A stretch of DNA of 32,738 nt from an uncultured Porphyromonadaceae bacterium (GCA_902462525.1 CABQCA010000007.1:1-32738); one strand, 5' to 3'. Shown: positions 7,344 to 15,445, counted from the first letter of the stretch. The notes: generated by a model from the sequence alone, not told the origin. Made by a program: numbers and translations.

Positions 7344-8753
7344 CTAATCATACTCCTCCCAGCGTTTTTTCAGGGTTTCGGTCTGCGACGCCACAGCTTC
7401 CGACTCGAACATCGACCATCGGTGGCCGCAGAAGTCACAGCAGTAGTGGTCGGTCCAGTTGTGCCATGTGGTGTAGGTGCGGTTCAGGGCCTGGGCGTTG
7501 CGTACATGACGGCTGCTGCGGATCGAACTGTCCGAAATATTGTCCCAGGAGTCGCTGGTAGTCACGTTGTAGCCACGGTCGGTTGTGCCTTCGACGTATG
7601 CCTCAAAGCGGTGGCAGTTCGCACAGCGTTCGCAGCGAAGAAGTTTGTAGAATCGGAAGAGGAATGCAGCTGCGAAGATCCAGCCCAGAAATGCGAGAAA
7701 ATAGTAGAAGCCGTAGAAGTGCTCGATGATGTCTTTCTCAGCCATAACGGCAATAAAGAACGAAACGGAGGCCAAAAGCATTATCGAGAAGTTGTGAAGC
7801 GGTCTCAGCAATTTATCGGCCACAAACATCCATGCGAACATCAGGCCGATATTAATGCCTGTCATGCCGGCGACGGTCAGAACAAGTGCGAGGAAAGTAT
7901 CGGGAATGCCGAGAGTGTTGCGCATCAGACGGTCGACGCCGGTATAGAGCGTGGTGGTGAGCGGAAGCACAACGAGCAGCATTGTTATTATGCTTATTGT
8001 CTTGCCGATGGCAGCGTCGTGGCTGTCGGAACGTTTATACCGCTGGTCATGCTTGCCGTTGTTCTCGAGAATCCAGCAGGTGTTGATGAGCAGTGGAAGA
8101 AAGCACATCAGAAGCACTATCCACACAAAACTTGCCTCGCGGCCCATAGAACTTGCAATCTGGCTCATAGGCAGAATTGCAAGTACTATCAGAAAGGACG
8201 GTACGATGAATGCGTAGAGCAGTCCGGGGCTTTCGTGGAAGTCGTATTGCTCTTTGAGCCATAGAATGCCCAGTACTTCGCCGGCGATAAGCACCAGACT
8301 CACGATGAGAATCACCCACCATGGCAGTCCGGCATACCACGCAAAGAAAGCACATAAGGCGTCGACAACGGCATATCCGCTGGCTGAATAGCTGTTTCCA
8401 ATCTCCGATGCTGGAATGGTGTCGTTGTTGTAATTGTAGACGTACTGATAGTAGTCGCCGTTAAGGCCCCGTATGTATGAGGTGCTTACGAAGCCTGTAG
8501 CTCGGTCCGTTTCTACACGCACCCAGCCGTTTTCATAATCGTCGACATCAACGACATACGCTACTTCGTTCGGGTTGATCTGGTCGACGATACCGAATTG
8601 CTGGCCTGCACCGGAGCGTACATTGAGCTTGTTGGAGGTTGTGATAGTGACGGCGTTTGGCCGAGAAGCATCGCCGGTGGGGGGATATTGTGCGAAAACC
8701 GATATGATTCCTGCGATGAAACCCAGAAGAGTGAGCAAGAGGATACGTTTCAT
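7344..8753 (-). CDS. SH3b-domain, multi-pass membrane protein with C-terminal cysteine clusters
   Basis: This 469-residue protein has a signal peptide (about 1-21) and then a bacterial SH3 (SH3b) domain at about 34-97, with the typical LNVRSGAG and GWVRV motifs. About seven hydrophobic segments follow between residues 127 and 368. After the last helix come C374, C377 and C380, and near the C-terminus C438, C439 and C442 in HYCCDFCGH, which looks like a split zinc-ribbon or rubredoxin-like knuckle. SH3b domains usually bind peptidoglycan or envelope peptides, so the protein may sense the cell wall and signal inward through the cytoplasmic cysteine region; this is inference. It has its own promoter (8775-8807). 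I recognise no named family for the whole protein. Confidence 0.8.
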   Translation of the reverse strand: MKRILLLTLLGFIAGIISVFAQYPPTGDASRPNAVTITTSNKLNVRSGAGQQFGIVDQINPNEVAYVVDVDDYENGWVRVETDRATGFVSTSYIRGLNGDYYQYVYNYNNDTIPASEIGNSYSASGYAVVDALCAFFAWYAGLPWWVILIVSLVLIAGEVLGILWLKEQYDFHESPGLLYAFIVPSFLIVLAILPMSQIASSMGREASFVWIVLLMCFLPLLINTCWILENNGKHDQRYKRSDSHDAAIGKTISIITMLLVVLPLTTTLYTGVDRLMRNTLGIPDTFLALVLTVAGMTGINIGLMFAWMFVADKLLRPLHNFSIMLLASVSFFIAVMAEKDIIEHFYGFYYFLAFLGWIFAAAFLFRFYKLLRCERCANCHRFEAYVEGTTDRGYNVTTSDSWDNISDSSIRSSRHVRNAQALNRTYTTWHNWTDHYCCDFCGHRWSMFESEAVASQTETLKKRWEEYD

Positions 8754-8774
8754 GATAATAATTGGATTTAGATT

Positions 8775-8807
8775 GCAAAGATATGCAAATAATTGAATTC
8801 TCCCAAA
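8775..8807 (-). promoter_or_regulatory. Bacteroidetes-type promoter for the SH3b membrane protein
   Basis: On the minus strand, TTTG (8804-8807) is followed after 20 bases by TATCTTTGC (8775-8783), an exact consensus match. It lies about 22 bases upstream of the ATG at 8753 and just past the tpx terminator. Confidence 0.75.
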
Positions 8808-8823
8808 TTACAGCTTATAAATA

Positions 8824-8857
8824 CAAAAAAAACGCACTCTCGAACCGAAAGTGCGTT
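8824..8857 (-). terminator. Rho-independent terminator after tpx
   Basis: An 8-bp stem (8831-8838 with 8850-8857) is followed on the minus strand by a run of eight or nine T's. It lies about 20 bases past the tpx stop codon and upstream of the next promoter, a standard arrangement. Confidence 0.85.
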
Positions 8858-8877
8858 GTCAGTGAAGAATGTTATTT

Positions 8878-9378
8878 CTATTTGAGGACCGAGATGGCGC
8901 CTTTGTAGTCGGGCTCATTGGTTATTTCTTCCACCAGATCGCTGTAGATTACCTTATGGTCGGCGTCGAGTACTATCACGGCGCGGGCAAGCAGCCCGGC
9001 AAGAGGTCCGTCGACCATCTGCAGTCCGTAGTTCTTGGCAAAGTCGGCCGAACGGAACGCAGATGCCACTTTCAGGTTTTCGATGCCTTCGGTAGAGCAG
9101 AAGCGGCTCATGGCAAAGGGGAGGTCCATCGACACACACAGCACCTGCGTGTTCTCGAGGTCTGCGGCTTCTTTGTTGAATTTGCGTACCGACATGGCGC
9201 AAACGGGTGTGTCGAGGCTGGGGAAGATGTTGAGCACCACTCGCTTGCCTTTGAAGTCGTCGAGCGTCACATTGCTGAGGTCGGCGGCGGTGAGGGTGAA
9301 TGCCGGAGCCGTGGTGCCTACTGCGGGAATGTCGCCGTAGGTATGACAGGGTGAACCCTGAAAAAAGATTGTTTCCAT
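8878..9378 (-). CDS. tpx: Thiol peroxidase Tpx (atypical 2-Cys peroxiredoxin)
   Basis: This 166-residue protein matches Tpx along its length. The peroxidatic cysteine is C60 in SLDTPVCAMSVRKFN and the resolving cysteine is C94 in SRFCSTEGI, the Tpx-specific pair. It reduces hydrogen peroxide and lipid or alkyl hydroperoxides using thioredoxin. The start MET at 9378 gives the normal family length. The gene begins nine bases after the preceding secreted protein's stop, so the two are probably co-transcribed, and a strong terminator follows. Confidence 0.96.
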   Translation of the reverse strand: METIFFQGSPCHTYGDIPAVGTTAPAFTLTAADLSNVTLDDFKGKRVVLNIFPSLDTPVCAMSVRKFNKEAADLENTQVLCVSMDLPFAMSRFCSTEGIENLKVASAFRSADFAKNYGLQMVDGPLAGLLARAVIVLDADHKVIYSDLVEEITNEPDYKGAISVLK

Positions 9379-9387
9379 ATATATCTG

Positions 9388-10581
9388 TTAATTAGATAGG
9401 CTTGCTTTTTGTATAACAAGCGAACGGAGGTCTTGGTTGTAACCACGGATAATATCTTTGACTATACCGTCGGCGCCCACGAAAATAAGCACCGGAGTGT
9501 CGGCTCCGACGCCGCATTCGGTGGCAGCGCCGCGGGCGTTCATCAGCAGATGTTCGCCGGGCCGTACCGAAGGCACCACGGCCTCGATGTCATCGGCACG
9601 GTGGTCGAGAAACGTCCACACCACTTCGGTGGCGAAGGGCAGATAGTCGGCGGCAGCACGGACATCGGAAACAACAGCAGGTGTCGAGCCTATCTTGGTG
9701 TCAGCGAATACAAAGATCGTAGGCGCGGCAAATGTATCGCCGTTTTCATGCAGATAACGCTCCCCCGTTGTTGTCGGTGCCACAATGCGCGGCAGCGGTT
9801 TGCCGGGCAGGTTTTCGAGCGAGTATGAGCTGCCGCGGTAACGGCCGAAAGCGTCGGTATAACGGTCGGCGAGGCTGTCGTCGCTGATGACTATCCCGGC
9901 GGTCGAGGCATGGGAGCCGTAGCGTACCGTGATGGTCTGCTCGCTCAGCTGGCCGGGATTATTTTCGAATTCTATTTTTCGCGGAAAGTAGGTGGCAGGG
10001 TCGAGAATGTAGGTGTACTCGGCTGCGTCGCAGTCGTTCACCCGCCACACGCCTTCGACAACGGCTGCTTTGCTGCCCCCGACGAGAGTATCGGGCGTAA
10101 AATGGTAGATGTACTCCGGATTGGCTTCCATCTCGGCGAAATGACGGGCGAGGTAGGCGGGCAGAAGATCGGTGAACTGGGCGAGATTCTGCACTCCGCG
10201 CTCCGTGCGGCCCTGCGGCGCGAATGGCACGGCATCCCACTCGGCATGATATTCCTGAAGTTTGCTGTCGCGGAAACGGTAGTGAGCGCCGTCGGTATAT
10301 GCCGAGAAGCCCGTTGAAATGCCTGACGGTGCCGGAAGGCCCCAGTCGATAAGGTAGTTGCACGGCGCAAGGGTGTCGCCATCGGCGACGGGAGCCTGTT
10401 CGAGCAGTATGGAGTAAGCTACTGGGTCGGGCAGTTGTGGCAGAAGAACCTCGTATGTACATGAATCGGCATAGCACTCTATGTCGCCAAGAGCCTTGAT
10501 GACGTCGGAGATAGTAGCGGCGCTGACCGTCGCAGAGGCAATCAGCGCCGAAGCAATAAAGATAGCACAACGTTTTTGCAT
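9388..10581 (-). CDS. Secreted protein with a cysteine-less thioredoxin-like C-terminal domain
   Basis: This 397-residue protein has a signal peptide (about 1-21, ending ATVSAA). The middle region (about 100-225) resembles the LolA-like beta-sheet domains often found before redoxin domains in Bacteroidetes. From about 255 it resembles the TlpA/redoxin fold (LPGKPLPRIVAP early, TPVLIFVGADG late), but the usual CxxC position reads DTKIGST, with no cysteine pair. It may bind rather than reduce its partner. It lies nine bases upstream of tpx, suggesting a shared role in peroxide or thiol stress at the envelope. No convincing promoter was found in the 360-base gap upstream. The domain assignment is by pattern only. 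Confidence 0.65.
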   Translation of the reverse strand: MQKRCAIFIASALIASATVSAATISDVIKALGDIECYADSCTYEVLLPQLPDPVAYSILLEQAPVADGDTLAPCNYLIDWGLPAPSGISTGFSAYTDGAHYRFRDSKLQEYHAEWDAVPFAPQGRTERGVQNLAQFTDLLPAYLARHFAEMEANPEYIYHFTPDTLVGGSKAAVVEGVWRVNDCDAAEYTYILDPATYFPRKIEFENNPGQLSEQTITVRYGSHASTAGIVISDDSLADRYTDAFGRYRGSSYSLENLPGKPLPRIVAPTTTGERYLHENGDTFAAPTIFVFADTKIGSTPAVVSDVRAAADYLPFATEVVWTFLDHRADDIEAVVPSVRPGEHLLMNARGAATECGVGADTPVLIFVGADGIVKDIIRGYNQDLRSLVIQKASLSN

Positions 10582-10680
10582 AATGTGATCGTTTTATTAA
10601 ATTAACGAAACACACCCTGCATTAGTTCGCATACCCGCCGAAAAAAAGTGGTGAGATAAAACAAATAACATTTCCCATCC

Positions 10681-10883
10681 TCATGGAGCGGCGGTTTTCC
10701 AACCGCCGGCCTTTCGCCTGAAAAGACGTCCGCGGAGGCCGACTCATGGAAAGGCGGTTTACAAACCGCCGGCCTTTCGCCTGAAAAGACCTCTTCGGCG
10801 TCCGACTCATGGAGCGGCGGTTTCCAAACCGCCGGTCTTCCGCCTAAAAAGATGTCTGCGGAGGCCGGCGATTGAAAATCGCC
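10681..10883. repeat. Array of 63-bp tandem repeats, each carrying a short palindrome
   Basis: Three near-identical 63-base units (10681-10743, 10744-10806, 10807-10869) are followed by a shortened, diverged fourth whose palindrome starts 51 rather than 63 bases after the third. Palindromes lie at 10690-10707, 10753-10770, 10816-10833 and 10867-10883. The first three share arms GGCGGTT/AACCGCC; the fourth has GGCGATT/AATCGCC, a paired G-C to A-T change that keeps the stem. The array fills most of the 10582-10944 gap between purT and the secreted thioredoxin-like gene. The period is divisible by three, so it gives a spurious repetitive ORF. The remainder of the gap shows nothing else clear. 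Confidence 0.85.
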
Positions 10884-10944
10884 TTTCCATAGTCAAGAGT
10901 GTCATTCCGGTCTTGCTAAACCGAAATAATCTCAGCCTAAATGC

Positions 10945-12129
10945 TTAGTAAACGGTGACGTCGAGCCTGGCGAGGGCACGGGCTGCTTTGTCGCGGGCTG
11001 CTTCGAGGGTGGTGTCGGTGGCGAGAATCACGGCCATGCGGCGGTGTCCGTGCACTTCGGGCTTGCCGAAGATGCGCATCTGGGTGCCGGGCTCTTCGAG
11101 CACGTGCTCGAGGTTGCCGAACTCTACGGTATCGGTGTCGCCTTCGACGACAACTGCGCGCGATGCCGAGGGGCCGTAGAAGCGTATGCCGGGTACGGGC
11201 AGTCCGAGGAGGGCGCGGGCGTGGAGGGCAAACTCGCTGAGGTCCTGAGATATCATTGTCACCATGCCGGTGTCGTGCGGACGGGGAGATACTTCGCTGA
11301 ATATCACGTCGTCGCCTTTGACGAATAGCTCTACGCCGAAAATACCGTAGCCGCCGAGGGCGTCGGTTACTGCCTTGGCTATATGGCGGGCGTTCTCGAG
11401 GGCCTTGGTGCTCATGGGCTGAGGCTGCCACGACTCGCGATAGTCGCCGTTGACCTGAATGTGACCTACAGGCTCACAGAACGATGTGCCCGATATGCTG
11501 CGGACAGTGAGAAGGGTGATTTCGTAGTCGAAATCGACGAAGCCTTCCACGATGACGCGACCGGCGCCGGCGCGTCCGCCTTCCTGGGCTTCGTGCCATG
11601 CTGCGTCGATCTCGTCTGCGGTGCGGATTGTGCTTTGGCCGTGGCCCGACGAACTCATCACAGGTTTAACGACCACAGGCAGGCCGATGGCGTCGATTGC
11701 GGCACGAAACTCGTCGTATGTTTCGGCGAAACGGTAGGGCGAGGTGGGCAGACCGAGCTGTTCGGCAGCAAGACGGCGGATACCTTCGCGGTTCATTGTC
11801 AGGTAGGCTGCGGTAGCGGTGGGGGTTATGTTGTAGCCTTCTTTTTCAAGCTCTACCAGCACAGGAGTGGCGATAGCTTCGATTTCGGGAATGATGTGGT
11901 CGGGCTTTTCGAGTTCTATGATACGGCGCAGTTCATTGCCGTCGAGCATATTGAACACATGGCAGCGGTGGGCAACCTGCATGGCGGGCGCGCCGGCATA
12001 CTTGTCGCATGCCACCACTTCCACGCCCATGCGCTGAAGCTCGATTGCTACTTCCTTGCCTAACTCTCCGCTGCCCAGAAGCAGGGCCTTGCGGCCGCGG
12101 GCAGTGCATACAGATCCTATTTTCGACAT
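10945..12129 (-). CDS. purT: Formate-dependent phosphoribosylglycinamide formyltransferase PurT
   Basis: This 394-residue ATP-grasp enzyme makes formyl-GAR from GAR, formate and ATP, the third step of purine synthesis without folate. Visible motifs are the N-terminal nucleotide-fold loop GSGELGKE (19-26), the ATP-grasp loop SSSGHGQS (159-166), EGFVDFDYEITLL (195-207) and the metal-binding SEVSPRPHDTG (278-288). Length equals that of E. coli PurT. It starts 50 bases after the CxxC protein gene, with no clear promoter between, so it may be the last gene of the 12.2-15.3 kb run. It could use formate released by the oxalate pathway encoded at 20-24 kb (inference). Confidence 0.97.
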   Translation of the reverse strand: MSKIGSVCTARGRKALLLGSGELGKEVAIELQRMGVEVVACDKYAGAPAMQVAHRCHVFNMLDGNELRRIIELEKPDHIIPEIEAIATPVLVELEKEGYNITPTATAAYLTMNREGIRRLAAEQLGLPTSPYRFAETYDEFRAAIDAIGLPVVVKPVMSSSGHGQSTIRTADEIDAAWHEAQEGGRAGAGRVIVEGFVDFDYEITLLTVRSISGTSFCEPVGHIQVNGDYRESWQPQPMSTKALENARHIAKAVTDALGGYGIFGVELFVKGDDVIFSEVSPRPHDTGMVTMISQDLSEFALHARALLGLPVPGIRFYGPSASRAVVVEGDTDTVEFGNLEHVLEEPGTQMRIFGKPEVHGHRRMAVILATDTTLEAARDKAARALARLDVTVY

Positions 12130-12179
12130 ATATGTGTGATGATGGTTTAGGGTTTGTTGTATCGTGTTTTCAGATGAAA

Positions 12180-12902
12180 TTATCGTAATGTCTTATGGGT
12201 GTGCGGGTAGGCCCATTTCTTGCATTTGGAACACCATTCGGGCTGGGCGTCGCCGGTGTAGTCGGGAACATTGTACTGCACGATGTCGACGGGTTCGATT
12301 TCGTTTCTTCTGCTGCTCCCCGCCGACGACGAACTGCTGCCAGAGCCCGACGATGCTCCTGACCCGAGGTAGGCGCGGCCATATTCGTCGTAGCTGATGG
12401 CGTTGCCGAACTGATTGATGAAAGCAGTGCTCATTGTAGTGCCTTTCCCCATGCAGGTTTTGCACCGGCCATTGAGGCCAGCACAGAATGTGCAGCCGTA
12501 CCACATGCCGTTTGCATAGCGGCCCTGCGTTCCGTGACACACCGGACAGATCTGGGCTCCATGGCAGTTTATGCATGTTCTGCGGGTGATGACAATGGCC
12601 GAGCCGTCGGGGTTGTAGTACCATGTCTCTTCTCCGAACGGGGTGTTCCTTACTTCGGTCCGTTGCTCCTGTCCGGATTGCTGCTGTCGTGCGGGAGCTG
12701 GCGAAGGTGCTGCTTTCCTTGCCGGGGCGGCGGACTCCGCTTTTCTCCGCTGTTTGTTTACTTCGAGATCACCGAACGACTTTTTACGTTGTTTGTTGAC
12801 CTCAAGATCACCGAACGATTTTTTCTGCTGAGCATGCGTCTCGGGAAAAGCCGTTCCGGCGCAAAGCAGCAGGAAAATGATGATTCTGACTATGGGTTTC
12901 AT
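12180..12902 (-). CDS. Secreted CxxC-rich (DnaJ-type zinc-finger-like) protein
   Basis: This 240-residue protein has a signal peptide (about 1-24) and then two perfect copies of a 13-residue repeat KKSFGDLEVNKQR (27-39, 40-52), followed by an Ala/Pro/Gln-rich linker. The core has four CxxC pairs (C110/C113, C119/C122, C137/C140, C147/C150), several followed by Gly, resembling the DnaJ cysteine-rich domain, and a fifth pair (C224/C227) near the C-terminus after a serine-rich stretch. It probably binds one or two zinc ions, an unusual trait for an exported protein. Function unknown. It overlaps tatD by four bases (ATGA), so the two are translationally coupled. Confidence 0.75.
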   Translation of the reverse strand: MKPIVRIIIFLLLCAGTAFPETHAQQKKSFGDLEVNKQRKKSFGDLEVNKQRRKAESAAPARKAAPSPAPARQQQSGQEQRTEVRNTPFGEETWYYNPDGSAIVITRRTCINCHGAQICPVCHGTQGRYANGMWYGCTFCAGLNGRCKTCMGKGTTMSTAFINQFGNAISYDEYGRAYLGSGASSGSGSSSSSAGSSRRNEIEPVDIVQYNVPDYTGDAQPEWCSKCKKWAYPHTHKTLR

Positions 12903-13663
12903 ATTGAAAAGAATCTTTTTGCATTCCGGGTGGTGATAATGCCGATGTCGGCAGCCGTTCGGCCGGTCGCATCTGCTATTGCCTCTACTATCAGAGGAAT
13001 ACGGGCACTTTCGTTTCGCTTGCCCCGGAAGGGAACGGGCGCAAGATATGGCGAGTCGGTTTCAGTGAGGAGGCGGTCGGTCGGAATGGCCGGCAGAGTT
13101 GCTTTGAGACCGGAGTTTTTGAATGTGACGATACCGTTGATGCCGAAGTAATAATCGCCGGCAGAGAGTATGCGCTCCACATCGGCCGTACTGCCTCCGA
13201 AACTGTGGAAGACGGCCCTGACATCGCCGAAGTTCTGAAGAACTTCCATGGTCAGGTCGAGTCCTTCGCGGCAGTGGATAATCACCGGCAGCTGCAGTTC
13301 GCGGGCAAGCGCGAGCTGGCGTTCGAAGGCGAGGGCCTGTTCCAGCTCCTGCGAGCGGTCCCAGTAGAGGTCGATACCAACTTCGCCGACGGCGCAGTAG
13401 CCCCCGCGGCGCAGTTCGGCCTCTATAGGCTTGAGTGTGGTCTGCCAGTCGTCGCCGAGTTCGGTGGGGTGCAGACCCATGGCCATTGCCGTGACGTCGG
13501 GCCGTGCCGCATGAAGGGCTTTGAGCGGTTCTACCGAATCGAGGTCCACGTTGGGCAGAACCATCATTCCGACGCCTTCGGCAATGGCGCGGTCGACGGC
13601 TGCAGTGCCTCCTCCGTCGGCTTCGAAGGCTTTGTCGTAGAGGTGTGTATGAGTATCGATCAT
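12899..13663 (-). CDS. TatD-family metal-dependent hydrolase (DNase)
   Basis: This 254-residue TIM-barrel protein starts with the HxH motif in DTHTHLYD, has the metal ligand glutamate in GEVGID, histidines in IIHCRE and FHSFGG, and the terminal aspartate in TETDSPYL. These are the full metal-site set of the TatD/YcfH/YjjV group, which show 3'-5' exonuclease or other phosphoesterase activity in the cytoplasm. Its start codon shares one base with the stop of the upstream polyprenyl synthase (TGATG), and it overlaps the next gene by four bases, so the three form a tight operon. Confidence 0.95.
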   Translation of the reverse strand: MIDTHTHLYDKAFEADGGGTAAVDRAIAEGVGMMVLPNVDLDSVEPLKALHAARPDVTAMAMGLHPTELGDDWQTTLKPIEAELRRGGYCAVGEVGIDLYWDRSQELEQALAFERQLALARELQLPVIIHCREGLDLTMEVLQNFGDVRAVFHSFGGSTADVERILSAGDYYFGINGIVTFKNSGLKATLPAIPTDRLLTETDSPYLAPVPFRGKRNESARIPLIVEAIADATGRTAADIGIITTRNAKRFFSI

Positions 13664-14628
13664 CAGTGCAGGCGTGTCGAAGCTTTCTGTGCAAGCCCTG
13701 TGAAGAACCGGCGGGCGTCGGCGTCCATTTCCACACCGCCGAGAGCCTCGACCGCCTTCTGTGAATAGCTTTCGGCCAGTTCGCAGCAGCGTATGCTCAG
13801 GTTCAGACGGTCATAGACGCGGCGTACCTGTGCAATCAGTTCGTGGTCGGATAGGTCTTCGCGCAGAATGTCGGTAAGTTCGCCGTCGCTTTCTTCGAGC
13901 GCCGTAATGAGGAGCCATGTTTTCTTGCGGTTCACGATGTCGCCGCCTATCTCCTTGCCGAAGACAGCCGGGTCGCCGTAGGTGTCGAGCCAGTCGTCGC
14001 GAAGCTGGAACGCTATGCCGAGGGCTACGCCGTAGTCATAGAGCCGCCGGCGTGTCTCGGCGTCGGCATCGGCCATAATGGCTCCTATGGCACAGGCGCC
14101 GGCAAGAAGAACCGAAGTCTTGAGGCGTATCATGTCGAGATATTCGGCAACGGTCACATTATTGCGTCGCTCGAACTCCATGTCGAACTGCTGTCCTTCG
14201 TATACGCCCATCGCGGTTTCGTTGAAGCAGGCATTGACGGCTGCGAGGCGGTCGGCCGGGCATGCGCATGTGAGCATCGAGGCATAGGTGAGCATTGCAT
14301 CGCCCGACAGAATGGCCGTGCTCTGGTTCCACCGGCGGTGTACGGTGGGGCGTCCGCGCCGGAGGTCGGCGTTGTCCATCACATCGTCGTGCAGCAAGGT
14401 GAAATTGTGGAAAATCTCGATGCCGAGTGCCTGGTTCATGGCTTCGGAAATATCGCGGCGGCTCAGAGCGGTGTAGACCGCCAGCAGAAGCACGGGACGC
14501 AGACGTTTGCCGCCGCTTTCGAGGGTGTAGCGCACCGGCTCGAAAAGCTTGGGGGCGACAGCAGGAAATGTCAGATTCTGGAGTGCCGTTTCTACGGCTG
14601 CTGAAAAATAGTCTATGGAGTATTCCAT
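13663..14628 (-). CDS. Polyprenyl (isoprenyl) diphosphate synthase
   Basis: This 321-residue all-helical trans-prenyltransferase has the first aspartate-rich motif DDVMD (81-85) followed by RRGRPT and the second, DDWLD (211-215). It condenses isopentenyl diphosphate onto allylic diphosphates. The residue five before the first aspartate is Phe76, a position where an aromatic side chain usually limits product length, so a short product (farnesyl or geranylgeranyl) is more likely than octaprenyl; this is inference. Its stop overlaps the tatD start. It follows the small membrane protein by 114 bases that hold a composite repeat but no clear promoter. Confidence 0.93.
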   Translation of the reverse strand: MEYSIDYFSAAVETALQNLTFPAVAPKLFEPVRYTLESGGKRLRPVLLLAVYTALSRRDISEAMNQALGIEIFHNFTLLHDDVMDNADLRRGRPTVHRRWNQSTAILSGDAMLTYASMLTCACPADRLAAVNACFNETAMGVYEGQQFDMEFERRNNVTVAEYLDMIRLKTSVLLAGACAIGAIMADADAETRRRLYDYGVALGIAFQLRDDWLDTYGDPAVFGKEIGGDIVNRKKTWLLITALEESDGELTDILREDLSDHELIAQVRRVYDRLNLSIRCCELAESYSQKAVEALGGVEMDADARRFFTGLAQKASTRLH

Positions 14629-14644
14629 TCAGGAGGTTATTTAA

Positions 14645-14709
14645 GCTGACAAGCTGTTAGGCTGTTAAGTTATTAGTGATTTGATTGCATGGACGCAATA
14701 TTTTGCGCC
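14645..14709. repeat. Composite intergenic repeat, copy 2
   Basis: The unit GCTGACAAGCTGTTAGG (14645-14661) matches 7219-7235 exactly. It is followed by a palindrome (14692-14698 with 14703-14709) closely similar to the one at 7260-7277. Spacing between the two parts differs by about six bases. Like copy 1, it lies between two minus-strand genes. Confidence 0.65.
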
Positions 14710-14742
14710 TGCGTGAACTGGCTTATTTCTACCCGGTTGTTT

Positions 14743-15309
14743 TCAGGGATTTATGGGACTGTAGTCGAGAATCCAGCGGTACTGTATGCCGCTCTTGTTC
14801 TTCTTCACTTGAATCGACCCGGGTTCGTAAAAGAAATAATCGGGCATACAGCCGGGCTCGACCTTTGTGCAGCTTAGAGCCGGAATTTCGTACAACATGG
14901 CATTAGGATCGGTCGTTATCGCCGGGATTACTCCGCCATAGCGTACGTTGTAGAGCAGCATATTGCGGTCGGTGGTGTTGATGATGTAGTTTCGGCCCAT
15001 TTCGAAGTCGGTGATATTGTATTTTCCCTTGAATGAGTCCGGCAAATAGAACATCACGTTCTCAGTGCTGTACTCTTCGTCAGGGCCTGCGATTACGACA
15101 TTCGAGCGAGGTACAGACAGAGTAATGCCGAACAAAAGGACAAAAAACAGGAAAAAGAATACTATGATGCCGACACATCCGCGCGTAGAATTTTCTGCAG
15201 AGGCTTCACTTTTTGGAAAGATTTTCATCAGAAACCATACGGCGAAACCCGAGATCACCACACTCAGCAGGAGGGTGACCGTTACAAAAAGCCAGTAGGG
15301 AATTACCAT
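14743..15309 (-). CDS. Small two-helix membrane protein of unknown function
   Basis: The chosen start (ATG at 15309) gives 188 residues beginning MVIPYWLF. A longer reading back to 15402 would run through the sodB terminator and this gene's own promoter, so it is rejected. Two hydrophobic helices lie at about 4-27 and 45-66, followed by a soluble domain of about 120 residues with an IINTTDRNMLLYNVRYGG stretch and two cysteines. Topology suggests a membrane-anchored protein. I do not recognise the family. It has a consensus promoter (15334-15365) and heads the possible operon running to purT. Confidence 0.75.
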   Translation of the reverse strand: MVIPYWLFVTVTLLLSVVISGFAVWFLMKIFPKSEASAENSTRGCVGIIVFFFLFFVLLFGITLSVPRSNVVIAGPDEEYSTENVMFYLPDSFKGKYNITDFEMGRNYIINTTDRNMLLYNVRYGGVIPAITTDPNAMLYEIPALSCTKVEPGCMPDYFFYEPGSIQVKKNKSGIQYRWILDYSPINP

Positions 15310-15333
15310 TTTCTCATTTGCTTGAAATACTTC

Positions 15334-15365
15334 GCAAAAGTAGCAAAAAAAGCCCGGACAAACAA
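15334..15365 (-). promoter_or_regulatory. Bacteroidetes-type promoter for the small membrane protein
   Basis: On the minus strand, TACTTTTGC (15334-15342) is preceded by TTG (15363-15365) at 20 bases; a TTTG also occurs at 16 bases (15359-15362). It lies about 24 bases upstream of the ATG at 15309, immediately after the sodB terminator. Confidence 0.65.
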
Positions 15366-15393
15366 GAAAAAGAGGTGCTCTCACGAGTACCTC
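15365..15393 (-). terminator. Rho-independent terminator after the superoxide dismutase gene
   Basis: A 9-bp stem with one wobble pair (15372-15380 with 15385-15393) and a 4-base loop is followed on the minus strand by CTTTTTC. It lies about 50 bases past the dismutase stop. Confidence 0.75.
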
Positions 15394-15445
15394 CCTTTCC
15401 ATTCATCACATTATGCTAAAACTAAAGTGCTATAGTCGTCGGGAA

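Noticed and set aside
7422..8264. 280-codon plus-strand ORF
   Set aside because: Antisense to the SH3b membrane protein gene, which has its own promoter and clear domains.
10622..10810. 62-codon minus-strand ORF with internal repeats
   Set aside because: It is the 63-bp tandem array read in one frame; the period is a multiple of three, so an open frame arises automatically. No start signal or known family.
10681..10883. Possible CRISPR array
   Set aside because: Units are contiguous copies with no unique spacers, only three to four copies, and no cas genes nearby.
15310..15402. N-terminal extension of the small membrane protein
   Set aside because: It would pass through the dismutase terminator and the gene's own promoter; the ATG at 15309 is followed directly by a membrane helix.
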